In this document: positions 36,455 to 44,696 of the stretch, one piece after another
Numbering within the stretch: position 1 is the stretch's first letter
How the letters are laid out: every line of letters starts with the position of its first letter
Source of the DNA: [Empedobacter] haloabium
GTDB taxonomy: Bacteria > Pseudomonadota > Gammaproteobacteria > Burkholderiales > Burkholderiaceae_D
Reading direction: 5' to 3'
NCBI GenBank assembly: GCA_008011715.2
Contig: CP136508.1
Span: 3,782,001 to 3,846,000, forward strand
Length of the DNA stretch: 64,000 nt
The notes under the pieces: model-generated
What the model saw: only the letters and a program-made list of their open reading frames with translations
Told to the model about the DNA's origin: nothing
The model's database searches: none
Position numbers and translations under genes: made by a program

Positions 36455-36982
36455 ATGAGCGGCAAGGCAGGCAGGAACGGTAGGACAAGCGCGACTTGCG
36501 CGGCGGACGACGACGTGCGCGCGGGCAGCCTGGAAGTGCTGCAAAAATTGCGCGTGGTGATCCGCGCGGCACAGCGCCATTCGCTGTGGATCGAAAAGCA
36601 GTGTGGCGTCAACGGCGCCCAGTTATGGATCATGCAGGAGCTGGCCGAGGCGCCCGGACTGCGCGTGGGCCAGGTCACGGCGCTGCTGGCGATCCGGCAG
36701 GCCACCACCAGCAACCTGCTGGAAGGGCTGGTGCGCAAGGGCTTCGTCGTCAAAGCGCGCGACCCTGCTGATCAGCGTGTGGTAAAACTGTTCCTTTCCG
36801 CCGAGGGACTGGCATTGCTGGAAGCGGCGCCGAAGCCGGCGCGCGGCCTGCTGCCCGAGGCGCTGGCCAAGCTGGAGCCGGCCTACCTGACCCGGCTCAA
36901 CGCGGGCCTGGGCGGGCTGTTGTCCAGTATCGAGGTCCTCGACGAAGGCTTTGGCCTGCAGCCCCTGCCCTTCAACCTGTAG
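36455..36982 (+). CDS. MarR-family transcriptional regulator
   Basis: This 175-residue protein has a MarR winged helix: LWIMQELAEAPGLRVGQVTALL, TTSNLLEGLVRKGFVVKARDPADQRVVKLFLSAEG, with the conserved D-R dipeptide in the wing. The upstream 216-base gap is AT-rich just before the gene (AAATTATATTCC ... AAAAATCTATTTG), a probable promoter/operator. The gene starts an apparent operon with the gamma-glutamyl hydrolase-like gene 19 bases downstream. Confidence 0.85.
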   Translation: MSGKAGRNGRTSATCAADDDVRAGSLEVLQKLRVVIRAAQRHSLWIEKQCGVNGAQLWIMQELAEAPGLRVGQVTALLAIRQATTSNLLEGLVRKGFVVKARDPADQRVVKLFLSAEGLALLEAAPKPARGLLPEALAKLEPAYLTRLNAGLGGLLSSIEVLDEGFGLQPLPFNL

Positions 36983-37001
36983 CACGCAATATGGAGCAAG
37001 C

Positions 37002-37961
37002 ATGAACGACGGCGAGCAAGACCAGCGCCGCAAGGACGGACCGGCCACCGAGCGCGAATTCAGCCGCCGCAAGGACGACACGCCGCGCTACATCGACCCG
37101 GGCGACTCGGTATTCTCCCTGTGGGGCCGCGTCATCAAGGCGCGCTACCAGCGCATCGCCGCGACGGTGACCCGGCGCGTGATGCAGCGGCCGCTGCGCA
37201 TCGGCATCTCGGCCCGCATCTTCCATCCGGAGCCCGGCGCCACGGGCCTGCGCAGCAAGAACCTGCAGTACCTGGAGGAGTCGATCGCGCAGTGGGTGAT
37301 GTCGCGCGACGTATTGGTGTTCATGATCCCGACCGTGAACACCGACGGCTTGCTGCACCCATCGAACATCCGCCTGCGCGACTACGCCAAGCATCTTGAC
37401 GGCCTGGTGCTGCAGGGCGGCGCGGACGTGTCGCCGCAAAGCTATGCGGAGGCGCCCACGCGGCCGGAATGGAGCGGCGACCGCGCGCGCGACATGTACG
37501 AGCTGGAGTTGCTGCACGAATTCGTCGAGGCGGGCAAGCCCGTGCTGGGCATCTGCCGCGGCTGCCAGTTGATCAACGTGGCATTCGGCGGCACGCTGTA
37601 CCAGGACATCGCCACCGACGTGCCGACGGCGCTGCCGCACGTGCACGACGACTACGACCGCCACCGCCACGAGATCGTGTTTCCGCCCGAGTCGTCGCTG
37701 GCCAAGCTGTTCGGCCAGCGCCTGGGCGGCGTGGTCAACTCGATCCACCACCAGGCCGTGAAGACGCTGGGCCGGGACATGCAGGTGGAGGCGCTGTCGG
37801 TGCCGGATGGCGTGGTGGAAGCGATCCGCTACCGCAAGGCGCCGTTCGTCATGGGCCTGCAGTGGCACCCGGAGTTCCACCGGGCCGGCGGCGAGGAACT
37901 GCTCGATTGCACCGGCATCCTGGACAACTTCCTGCGGGTGGCGCGCGAGACGCGCTTCTGA
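37002..37961 (+). CDS. Class I glutamine amidotransferase, gamma-glutamyl hydrolase (PuuD) family
   Basis: This 319-residue protein carries the class I amidotransferase triad: nucleophile Cys in LGICRGCQLINVAFGG, and His/Glu in GLQWHPEFH. The LVLQGGADVSP block and the GTLYQDI stretch are typical of the gamma-glutamyl-gamma-aminobutyrate hydrolase family, which cleaves a gamma-glutamyl amide. About 60 extra N-terminal charged residues (MNDGEQDQRRKDG) precede the domain. The ATG at 37002 has GGAG seven bases upstream. It converges on a gamma-glutamyl ligase-type gene. Confidence 0.88.
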   Translation: MNDGEQDQRRKDGPATEREFSRRKDDTPRYIDPGDSVFSLWGRVIKARYQRIAATVTRRVMQRPLRIGISARIFHPEPGATGLRSKNLQYLEESIAQWVMSRDVLVFMIPTVNTDGLLHPSNIRLRDYAKHLDGLVLQGGADVSPQSYAEAPTRPEWSGDRARDMYELELLHEFVEAGKPVLGICRGCQLINVAFGGTLYQDIATDVPTALPHVHDDYDRHRHEIVFPPESSLAKLFGQRLGGVVNSIHHQAVKTLGRDMQVEALSVPDGVVEAIRYRKAPFVMGLQWHPEFHRAGGEELLDCTGILDNFLRVARETRF

Positions 37962-37965
37962 AATA

Positions 37966-38002
37966 TTGCCAAAAAACGGGGACTGTCCCCGTTTTTCGGC
38001 AA
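37966..38002. terminator. 37-bp near-perfect palindrome, bidirectional terminator and GGGGACTGTCCCC repeat
   Basis: TTGCC then A-run and CGGGGA, a CTG loop, and the mirror-image TCCCCG with a T-run and CGGCAA. It sits between two convergent genes, and each strand ends in a U-run, so it should stop transcription from both sides. Its core (GGGGACTGTCCCC) belongs to the same sequence family as the larger repeats elsewhere. Confidence 0.75.
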
Positions 38003-38006
38003 CTAT

Positions 38007-39128
38007 TTACATCCGCCCGCGGAAGCGCCGCACCGCCGCGTCCACGATCCCCTCGACACTGCCGCTGGCCGCGAACTGGTCGCGCAGGTACTGGGCGTCG
38101 CTGCCCATGTGCGTTACCTGCATCAGGTGGTTCAGCGCCGCCGTGCCGCCCAGCTTTTCCGCATACGGGTCCATCTTGCGCAAGGTGGTCAGGATGTCCT
38201 CGCGCAGCGACAGGCTTTCGTAGGTCTTCGGGTGCACGACCGTGCCATCGAGGCCGAAGCGGCAGGCCTGGAAGCGGTTGTAGTTGTACACCAGGTAGTC
38301 GTCTTCCGCCGGCGGCTCCTCCTTGCGCTCGAGCAGATAGGCGCACAGCGCCTGCAGGTAGCAGGCCAGCGCGGCAGCGCGCTCCACCGTCAGCGGTGTG
38401 TCGCACACGCGCAGCTCGATGGTGCCGTATTCGGGCTTCGGCCGGATGTCCCAGTAGAAGTCCTTCATGCTCTTGATGACGCCGGTGTGCTCCATCTTGG
38501 CGAAGTAGCTGTGCTCGAACTCGTCCCACGACAACAGGAACGGCGCCCGGCCGCTCATCGGGAAGGCGAACACGGAATTGAGCCGCGCCGAATTGAACAG
38601 CGTGTCGCCGCCCTGCACGAACGGCGACGATGCCGACAGCGCGATGAAGTGCGGCAGGTAGCGCGACAGCGAGTGCAGCAGGAACAGCGCATCGTCGCCG
38701 TTGGCGCAGCCGATGTGCACGTGCTGGCCGAACACGGTGAACTGCTTGGCCAGGTAGCCGTACAGCTGCGACACCTGTTTGAAGCGGGGCTTCTCGAAGA
38801 TGCGCCGCTCGACCCATTTCTGGAACGGGTGGGTGCCGCCGCCGGCGATGCCGATATTGAGCTGCTCGCCCGCGGTCACCAGCGTGTCGCGCACCTGGTG
38901 CAGCTGCGCCAGCAGCTCGCTGTGCTTGGTGTGCACATCGCTGTTAATCTCGATCATCGATTCCGTGATCTCCGGCGTCACATTGCCGGGGAACGGCTTG
39001 CGCGCCAACAGGTGCAGCAGGTCCGGGCTGGACGCCGTCAGGTCGTAGTCGGAGAAGCTGACCAGCTGCAGCTCCAGTTCCACGCCCATCGTCAGGGGCG
39101 TGCCGCCGTTGAAGGTTTCTAATGGCAT
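38007..39128 (-). CDS. Glutamate-cysteine ligase family 2 protein (YbdK-like carboxylate-amine ligase)
   Basis: This 373-residue ATP-dependent ligase belongs to the GCS2 family. Key stretches: GVELELQLVS at the N-terminus, ITESMIEINSDVH, QHVHIGCAN and ELRVCDTPLTVERAAALA. YbdK makes gamma-glutamylcysteine weakly in vitro; the natural substrates of most members are unknown. It sits three bases downstream of a CPA2 antiporter on the same strand and faces a gamma-glutamyl hydrolase-like gene. Confidence 0.87.
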   Translation of the reverse strand: MPLETFNGGTPLTMGVELELQLVSFSDYDLTASSPDLLHLLARKPFPGNVTPEITESMIEINSDVHTKHSELLAQLHQVRDTLVTAGEQLNIGIAGGGTHPFQKWVERRIFEKPRFKQVSQLYGYLAKQFTVFGQHVHIGCANGDDALFLLHSLSRYLPHFIALSASSPFVQGGDTLFNSARLNSVFAFPMSGRAPFLLSWDEFEHSYFAKMEHTGVIKSMKDFYWDIRPKPEYGTIELRVCDTPLTVERAAALACYLQALCAYLLERKEEPPAEDDYLVYNYNRFQACRFGLDGTVVHPKTYESLSLREDILTTLRKMDPYAEKLGGTAALNHLMQVTHMGSDAQYLRDQFAASGSVEGIVDAAVRRFRGRM

Positions 39129-39131
39129 GCT

Positions 39132-40310
39132 TTACTCCTGTGCCGTTTCGCGCGCCAGGATCAGGGCGCGCTGGGTGAAGATCGGGCCGATCACTTCCAT
39201 GAACAGCGTCATCGCGGCCACCGCCGCCAGTTCGTCGACCAGCACGATGCCGGCATACTTGGTCTGCTCCAGCAGCAGCACGACGAACACGGACATCGGC
39301 GACAGCGCCACGCCCGTCAGGATGCCCTTGCGCCAGGGGATGCCGCCGACGTGGGCGAAGGCCGCCACGCTGACCGTCTTGACGAGGAAGCGCGCCAGCA
39401 GCAGCACCAGGGCCAGGCCGCCGCCGAACAGCACGTTGTTCCAGCTGAGGGTCGAGACGGCGAACACGAACAGCAGCACCGTCATCAGTTCGCCGATGGC
39501 GCCGAAGTTGCGCACCGTGCGCGTGAACGCCACGCGACGGTGGCGCGCCGTCAGGCCGAAGGCCAAGGTGGCCAGCACGGGCGACAGGTCGGCCGCGTGC
39601 GTGATGGCGACCAGGATGACCACGACCAGCGCGAAGGCGACGGTGCCGTCGCGCGCCAGGGTGCCGAGGTGGCGCAGTACGGCCGGCACCAGCATGCCGA
39701 AGATCGCGCCCAGCAGCGCGGACGCCACCAGTTCGATCAGGCTGTGCGAGATGGCCTGGGTCAGGCTGCCCGAGGTCTGGAACACCCAGAAGCCGACGAT
39801 GACCTTGAACACCAGTACCGCCAGCACGCAGTTCATGGCGACCAGGTGCAGCACACGCTCGGTCACCTGGCCGGAGCTGCGCGACTCGTTGACGACCCGC
39901 AGCACGCCGGCCGGCGACGTCGACATCGCCAGGGAAGCGAGCAGCAGCGACGTCATCGGCGGCAGGCCCCACAGCTGGGCGATCAGGTAGACGACGGCAA
40001 ACGTGGCGAACGTCTCGACCAGGCCGCTGACGGGCACCCAAGGGTTGATGCGCAGCCAGTGCAAGTTGACGCGATAGCCCAGTTCGAACAGGATCAGACC
40101 GAATGCGACGTTGGCCAGCAAGGTGACGGGGCTGGATCCTTCGGTGGCGAACAGGTCGGGAAACGCCTGCGCGCATAGGAAGCCGACCAGACCATACACG
40201 CTGATGCGTGGCAGTCGTGTCCAGCGGTGAATGAATTCGCCGGCCAGCCAGGCCAGCAGTACAGCGAGCGGCCAAGCTAGTTCGGCCGAGATAACCAGGA
40301 AATCTGGCAT
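39132..40310 (-). CDS. CPA2-family cation:proton antiporter membrane protein
   Basis: This 392-residue protein has about 11-12 membrane segments and the CPA2 (Kef-like) pattern: LIHRWTRLPRISVYGLVGFL-like start (FIHRWTRLPRISVYGLVGFL), LILFELGYRVNL, SLLLASLAMSTSPAGVLRVV and THAADLSPVLATLAFGL. It lacks the C-terminal RCK/TrkA-N domain of full Kef. It is upstream of a YbdK-like ligase by three bases. Kef channels are gated by glutathione, so a link between a gamma-glutamyl ligase and this antiporter is attractive but unproven. Confidence 0.86.
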   Translation of the reverse strand: MPDFLVISAELAWPLAVLLAWLAGEFIHRWTRLPRISVYGLVGFLCAQAFPDLFATEGSSPVTLLANVAFGLILFELGYRVNLHWLRINPWVPVSGLVETFATFAVVYLIAQLWGLPPMTSLLLASLAMSTSPAGVLRVVNESRSSGQVTERVLHLVAMNCVLAVLVFKVIVGFWVFQTSGSLTQAISHSLIELVASALLGAIFGMLVPAVLRHLGTLARDGTVAFALVVVILVAITHAADLSPVLATLAFGLTARHRRVAFTRTVRNFGAIGELMTVLLFVFAVSTLSWNNVLFGGGLALVLLLARFLVKTVSVAAFAHVGGIPWRKGILTGVALSPMSVFVVLLLEQTKYAGIVLVDELAAVAAMTLFMEVIGPIFTQRALILARETAQE

Positions 40311-40363
40311 AGAGGGCTCCTCCTATTGTCGAGAAAATGCCGGGCAGGATCGGCAGGGATACA

Positions 40364-40379
40364 TTTGCACAAATGCAAA
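40364..40379. promoter_or_regulatory. 16-bp palindrome between antiporter and S-formylglutathione hydrolase genes
   Basis: TTTGCA-CAAA-TGCAAA lies in the 243-base divergent gap. It has the size and symmetry of a dimer operator. A TATACAAT element (40518-40525) could be the -10 of the hydrolase promoter. A degenerate relative of the GGGGACAGTCCCC repeat lies at 40471-40499. Confidence 0.35.
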
Positions 40380-40553
40380 CGCCGGCAATTGTAACACCAG
40401 GCCGGATAACTCATCCGTAGTGACTTATGGTGACTTTATAGCAAGAAACGCAACGGTGTCGCACGACACCCGAAAACCCGGGACAGCCCCCCGTTTCCAG
40501 GCAATTGTCGGTTTGGTTATACAATCCGGCGGACCAATCTATAAGGACCCATC

Positions 40554-41390
40554 ATGCTGGAACTGATCAGCGAACACGCCTGCTTCGGCGGCACGCAGCG
40601 CTTCTTCCGCCATCAATCGGCGGCCATCGGCCTGCCGATGCGCTTTTCCGTCTTCATCCCGGCGCACGCGGAAGGCGCGCGCCTGCCCGCCCTCTTCTAT
40701 CTTGCGGGCCTGACCTGCACGGAAGAGACGTTCATGACCAAGGCCGGCGCGCAGCGCCACGCGGCCGAACACGGCATCGTGCTGGTCGCGCCGGACACCA
40801 GCCCGCGCGGCGCCAACGTGCCGGGCGAGGCGGACGCGTGGGACTTCGGCGTGGGCGCCGGCTTCTACCTGGATGCGACCGAGCAGCCCTGGGCCACCCA
40901 CTACCGCATGGAGAGCTACCTGCACGAGCTGCGCGCCCTGGTACTGGACCACTCGCCCGTGGACGGCGCACGCATCGGCATCTTCGGCCACTCGATGGGG
41001 GGCCACGGCGCGCTGACCTTGGCACTGCGCCGGCCGGACCTGTTCCGCACCGTCTCCGCATTCGCGCCGATCGCGGCGCCGATGCGCTGCCCGTGGGGCC
41101 GCAAGGCGTTCACCGGCTACCTGGGAGCGGACGAGAGCAAATGGGCGGCGCACGACGCCAGCGCGCTGATGGCGGCAGCGCGCACGCCCTTCCCCGACGG
41201 CATCCTGATCGACCAGGGCCTGGCCGACAAGTTCCTGGCCGAGCAGTTGTATCCGGAAGCGTTCGAGGAAGCCTGCGCGCAAGCCGCGCAGCCGCTGACG
41301 TTGCGGCGGCATGCCGGGTACGACCATGGCTACTATTTCATTGCCACGTTCGTGGCGGATCACCTGGCGTGGCACGCGGCGCGGTTGTAG
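40554..41390 (+). CDS. fghA: S-formylglutathione hydrolase
   Basis: This 278-residue serine hydrolase turns S-formylglutathione into formate and glutathione, the last step of glutathione-dependent formaldehyde removal. Family blocks are clear: FYLAGLTCTEETFMTKAGAQ, VAPDTSPRGANVPGE, GHSMGGHGALTLAL with the nucleophile serine, and YDHGYYFIATF with the catalytic histidine. No glutathione-dependent formaldehyde dehydrogenase gene is adjacent. The ATG at 40554 has AAGGACCCATC upstream. Its formate product is the substrate of the dehydrogenase at the left end of the window. Confidence 0.93.
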   Translation: MLELISEHACFGGTQRFFRHQSAAIGLPMRFSVFIPAHAEGARLPALFYLAGLTCTEETFMTKAGAQRHAAEHGIVLVAPDTSPRGANVPGEADAWDFGVGAGFYLDATEQPWATHYRMESYLHELRALVLDHSPVDGARIGIFGHSMGGHGALTLALRRPDLFRTVSAFAPIAAPMRCPWGRKAFTGYLGADESKWAAHDASALMAAARTPFPDGILIDQGLADKFLAEQLYPEAFEEACAQAAQPLTLRRHAGYDHGYYFIATFVADHLAWHAARL

Positions 41391-41420
41391 CCGTGGTGAG
41401 GGGCCGCGGCGTGCGGGTTT

Positions 41421-41553
41421 GGGGTCTGTCCCTTCGGGACCGACCCCGGTTTTAATCGCGGAACACGCATATCGAAGGATGCTTCCCGCATCGCTCCGAT
41501 GCATCGCCGCCGCAGAGTAAAACCGGGGACAGTCCCCTGTGGGGACAGTCCCC
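41421..41553. repeat. Intergenic nested palindrome, GGGGTCAGTCCC family copy 3
   Basis: The left unit is GGGGTCTGTCCC-TTC-GGGACCGACCCC and the right unit contains GGGGACAGTCCCC twice. Between them, ACCCCGGTTTTA and TAAAACCGGGG form an inner inverted repeat. It lies between two convergent genes (hydrolase and DJ-1-like). Confidence 0.8.
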
Positions 41554-41564
41554 AAGCCTGACGA

Positions 41565-42146
41565 CTACAGCCGGATCTCGGTCCCAAGCACCTTCAGGAA
41601 CTGGGCGATCCACTGCGGATGCGCGGGCCACGCCGGCGCCGTGACGAACTGGCCGTCCGTGACGGCAGCATCGACGGCGATGTCGGCATAGTCGGCGCCG
41701 GCCAGCTTGACTTCGGGCGAGCAGGCCGGATAGCAGGAGATATTGCGGCCGCGAATCACGTCGGCGGCGGCCAGCAGCTGGGCGCCGTGGCAGACGGCGG
41801 CAATCGGCTTGCCGGCTTGCGCGAATTCGCGCACCACTTCCAGCACGCGCGGGTTCAGGCGCAGGTATTCCGGGGCACGGCCGCCGGCGATCATCAGCGC
41901 GTCATAACGGGCCACGTCGACCTCGTCGAACGCGGCGTTCAGCGCGAAGAGGTGGCCCGGTTTTTCCGTATAGGTTTGGTCGCCTTCGAAATCGTGGATC
42001 GCCGTCTTGATCTTGTCGCCCGCCGCCTTGCCGGGGCAGACGGCGTGCACGGTATGCCCGACCGCCTGCAGCGCCTGGAACGGCACCATCGTTTCGTAGT
42101 CCTCGGCGAAGTCGCCCGTCAGGAAGAGGATGGTTTTCGCGGCCAT
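41565..42146 (-). CDS. DJ-1/PfpI family protein
   Basis: This 193-residue protein has the class I amidotransferase-like fold of the DJ-1/PfpI family: [21 protein letters not shown], the [16 protein letters not shown] stretch, and the nucleophile elbow [15 protein letters not shown] with cysteine. Members act as proteases, glyoxalases or deglycases; the precise activity here is not determined. The gene is monocistronic, flanked by a repeat downstream and the cheV terminator upstream. Confidence 0.88.
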   Translation of the reverse strand: MAAKTILFLTGDFAEDYETMVPFQALQAVGHTVHAVCPGKAAGDKIKTAIHDFEGDQTYTEKPGHLFALNAAFDEVDVARYDALMIAGGRAPEYLRLNPRVLEVVREFAQAGKPIAAVCHGAQLLAAADVIRGRNISCYPACSPEVKLAGADYADIAVDAAVTDGQFVTAPAWPAHPQWIAQFLKVLGTEIRL

Positions 42147-42187
42147 GATCGATGCTCCTAGATTGAGGAAAAAACATCATAGCGCAA

Positions 42188-42215
42188 ACAAAAAAGGCAG
42201 GCTTGCGCCTGCCTT
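42188..42215 (-). terminator. Rho-independent terminator of cheV
   Basis: AAGGCAGGC-TTGC-GCCTGCCTT is a 9-bp stem. In the direction of cheV it is followed by six U residues, 24 bases after the cheV stop codon. The other strand ends in a weaker C/T run. Confidence 0.85.
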
Positions 42216-42239
42216 CTTTCTTTTGGGAGATGCGCCCCC

Positions 42240-43205
42240 TTACGCCGCCGGCTTGTGCAGCACGCGACGGATCGTCTCGGCCAGGTCTTCGGCGACGAAC
42301 TTGGCCACGTAGGCATCCGCGCCCACGCCCTTGACGTGGTCTTCGTTGGTCTTGCCCGACAGCGAAGAGTGGATCACGACCGGGATCTTCGAGAAGCGCG
42401 GGTCCTGCTTGACCTTGCGGGTCAGCGTGAAACCATCCATCTCCGGCATTTCCAGGTCGGTCAGGATCAGCGCGACGCGGTCTTCGATCGCGATCTTCTC
42501 GGCCTTGCAGCCCTCGGCGATGCTGTTCAGCTTGTCCCACGCTTCCTTGCCGGACTTCGTCATCACGAACGGCGCATTCATCGCCTGCAGGCCCTGCTCG
42601 ATCAGGTTGCGTGCCACCACCGAATCGTCCGCCGCCAGGATGAAGCTGCCCTGCTTGAGCATCAGTTTCGGGCCGATCGATTCCGGATCGACGTCCTTGC
42701 CTTCGGCCGGCACCATGCGGCGCAGGATCGTCTCCACGTCCAGCACCTGCGCCAGGCGGGTGCCGCTGGTGTCGCCGTCCAGGCGCGCGATCGACGTCAC
42801 CATGCCGGTCGCGTTGCTGCCTTCGGCCGTCAGCACCTGGCTCCAGTCCAGGCGCACGATCTCGTCCACCGACTCCACCGCGAACGCTTGCGTCGTGCGG
42901 GCGAATTCCGTCACCAGCATGATGTTCAGGCCCGTCTTCGGCGTGACGCCGACGATCGCCGGCAGGTCCATCACGGGGATGATCTGGCCACGCAGGTTGA
43001 CCACGCCCAGCATGTGCGGCTGCGAGCCGGCCACCGCGGTCACGGGCGGCATCGCCACGATCTCGCGGATCTTGAAGACGTTGATGCCGTACAGTTCCGA
43101 GTGCTCGCCATTGGCGTCGGCACCCAGGCGGAACAGCAGGAGCTCGAATTTATTGGTGTTGGTAAGGTTGGTACGTTCGTCGATTTCCTGTTGTACGCTT
43201 TTCAT
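42240..43205 (-). CDS. cheV: Chemotaxis coupling protein CheV (CheW-receiver)
   Basis: This 321-residue protein joins an N-terminal CheW-like domain (FELLLFRLG, GINVFKIREIVAMPPVT, MLGVVNLRGQIIPVMDLP) to a C-terminal receiver (FILAADDSVVARNLI, ALILTDLEMPEMDGFTL, VVIHSSLSG). It links chemoreceptors to the kinase and may dampen signalling by being phosphorylated. The other chemotaxis genes are not in the window. A TATACT box lies at 43256-43261 on its strand, and GGGATGAG precedes the ATG. Confidence 0.93.
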   Translation of the reverse strand: MKSVQQEIDERTNLTNTNKFELLLFRLGADANGEHSELYGINVFKIREIVAMPPVTAVAGSQPHMLGVVNLRGQIIPVMDLPAIVGVTPKTGLNIMLVTEFARTTQAFAVESVDEIVRLDWSQVLTAEGSNATGMVTSIARLDGDTSGTRLAQVLDVETILRRMVPAEGKDVDPESIGPKLMLKQGSFILAADDSVVARNLIEQGLQAMNAPFVMTKSGKEAWDKLNSIAEGCKAEKIAIEDRVALILTDLEMPEMDGFTLTRKVKQDPRFSKIPVVIHSSLSGKTNEDHVKGVGADAYVAKFVAEDLAETIRRVLHKPAA

Positions 43206-43390
43206 TGCTCATCCCCGATCTCAAATCTCTGCCGCCTCATGCGGAACATTGGCCCAGTATAGGCGAGAAAAATGACGACACCGCCGTTCCTGAACTTAAT
43301 GGCAAGGCTCGGCAGTGGCGGAAAACAACACCGGTAGCAAATATAAAACGATGGCGGCGAACATGACGCGCGAAAGGTGACGCGCGAATG

Positions 43391-43415
43391 AAAAAGACGC
43401 CCGCAGGCGTCTTTT
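43391..43415 (-). terminator. Rho-independent terminator of tRNA-Gly
   Basis: AAAAGACGCC-CGCA-GGCGTCTTTT forms a 10-bp stem and is followed by U residues on the tRNA strand, starting seven bases after the tRNA 3' end. Confidence 0.85.
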
Positions 43416-43421
43416 GAATTC

Positions 43422-43497
43422 TGGAGCGGGAGAAGAGTCTCGAACTCTCGACCTCAACCTTGGCAAGGTTGCGCTCTACCAACTGAGCTACTCCCGC
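43422..43497 (-). tRNA. tRNA-Gly (anticodon GCC)
   Basis: The 76-base sequence begins GCGGGAGTAGCTCAG, has the D-loop GGT, an anticodon stem-loop ACCTTGCCAAGGT with anticodon GCC, the T-arm GAGTTCGAGACTC and ends with CCA encoded in the DNA. Acceptor stem pairing (GCGGGAG with CTCCCGC) is perfect. The terminator is directly downstream. Confidence 0.95.
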
Positions 43498-43695
43498 AGA
43501 AGAGGCATGATTATGACAGAACCATTTCAAAAACACCAGAGCCCGTGCGTCGGTTTTCTTGGCAACTTTCGCCCGGCAGGCGTACTGCGCCATGGAAGTG
43601 CCTGATTCCGCTCGGAATTATCGACTGGCACGGTATCTGCTCATCCGTACCGAAGGCGCGCGGGCCGGCGCGGCACCTACCTGGGAGAGCAGAAC

Positions 43696-44625
43696 ATGAT
43701 CCAACATATCCTCGTCGCCGCCACGGCGGCCGCCATCCTTGCCGGCGCCAGCATGCGCCCGGCGGCGGCCAGCACGTTCGCGACCGCCGTCCTCGATATC
43801 AGCAACTTCCGCCTGCTGCACAACAACGGCGATGTCTACCGCAATACCGATTTCTCGCGCCTGACCAGCGTCAACGACGCCCAGGCTACCGCTTCGCTCA
43901 ACTCCCTGTTCGCCAACTCGTCCAGTTCCGGCCCGCGGCCGGACGTGATGCGCCAGTGTGTCGGCTCCTGCCTGACGTTCGCCGAGAACAGCTTCGGCCA
44001 CGGCGGCACCAACGCATTGTTCGCCCTGTCCGGCAGCTTCGGTTTCGCCGACCAGCGCTTCCAGGGTTCCGGCATCTCGATCAACGGCGCGCCGGCCGGG
44101 GCACATGCGCAGACCCGGGCGGACGTGGCCACGTTGCGGAACAACCAGTCCGCCACCGGCAATTCCTCCGTGGGCAGCTCCAACACCATGGTGTTCACGC
44201 TGAACGGCAGCGACACGATGACGGTCGCGTTCGACGCCACGCCCTACGCGATGGCCTACCTGACCCCGGGCTCGCGCCCGGTCACCAGCGCGGCCGCGCG
44301 CATGTCCTGGAACATCAACATCGTCGACCTGAGGACCAGCCTCTCGGTGTTCTCGTTCGCGCCGGCTCAGATCAACGGCCTGGCCAGCGTCAGCCGCACC
44401 GACGGCATGGCGGGCCTGTCGTCGTTCAACGAAATCGGCAAGGTCTACTCCTACAGCATGACGACGCCGCAGTTGCTGGCCGGCCGCAGTTACCAGATCA
44501 CCGTGCAGCAAAGCGCGCTCGCCATGGCGCTGCAGCAGGAGGAGGTGCCGGAGCCGGGGTCGCTGTCGATCGTCGCCGCCGGCCTGGTTGGGCTCGGTCT
44601 GCTGCGGCGCCACCGGTGCGGCTGA
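43696..44625 (+). CDS. PEP-CTERM sorted exported protein, EDSAP-like
   Basis: This 309-residue exported protein has a signal peptide (MIQHILVAATAAAILAGAS) and ends in VPEPGSLSIVAAGLVGLGLL then RRHRCG, a standard PEP-CTERM signal for exosortase processing. The mature part starts with LDISNFRLLHNNGDVY and is rich in Ser, Asn and Gly. The substrate is likely an envelope or matrix protein; no exosortase gene is in the window. The start has GGGAGAGCAGAAC upstream. Confidence 0.88.
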   Translation: MIQHILVAATAAAILAGASMRPAAASTFATAVLDISNFRLLHNNGDVYRNTDFSRLTSVNDAQATASLNSLFANSSSSGPRPDVMRQCVGSCLTFAENSFGHGGTNALFALSGSFGFADQRFQGSGISINGAPAGAHAQTRADVATLRNNQSATGNSSVGSSNTMVFTLNGSDTMTVAFDATPYAMAYLTPGSRPVTSAAARMSWNINIVDLRTSLSVFSFAPAQINGLASVSRTDGMAGLSSFNEIGKVYSYSMTTPQLLAGRSYQITVQQSALAMALQQEEVPEPGSLSIVAAGLVGLGLLRRHRCG

Positions 44626-44632
44626 CGGAGCG

Positions 44633-44663
44633 TTCACAGGCCAGGCGGCGCACCGCCTATAAT
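44633..44663 (+). promoter_or_regulatory. Possible promoter of the antiporter-lytSR-arfB run
   Basis: TTCACA and TATAAT (perfect -10) are separated by 19 bases, slightly long, and end 34 bases before the antiporter ATG. This is a sequence-only call. Confidence 0.35.
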
Positions 44664-44696
44664 CCCCCTGCTCTCAACACAAAACAGCAAGGCAGG

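Noticed and set aside
43237..43593. 118-residue frame with a VAQLVERNLAKVE-like peptide
   Set aside because: The peptide is the conceptual translation of the tRNA-Gly gene, a well-known artefact.
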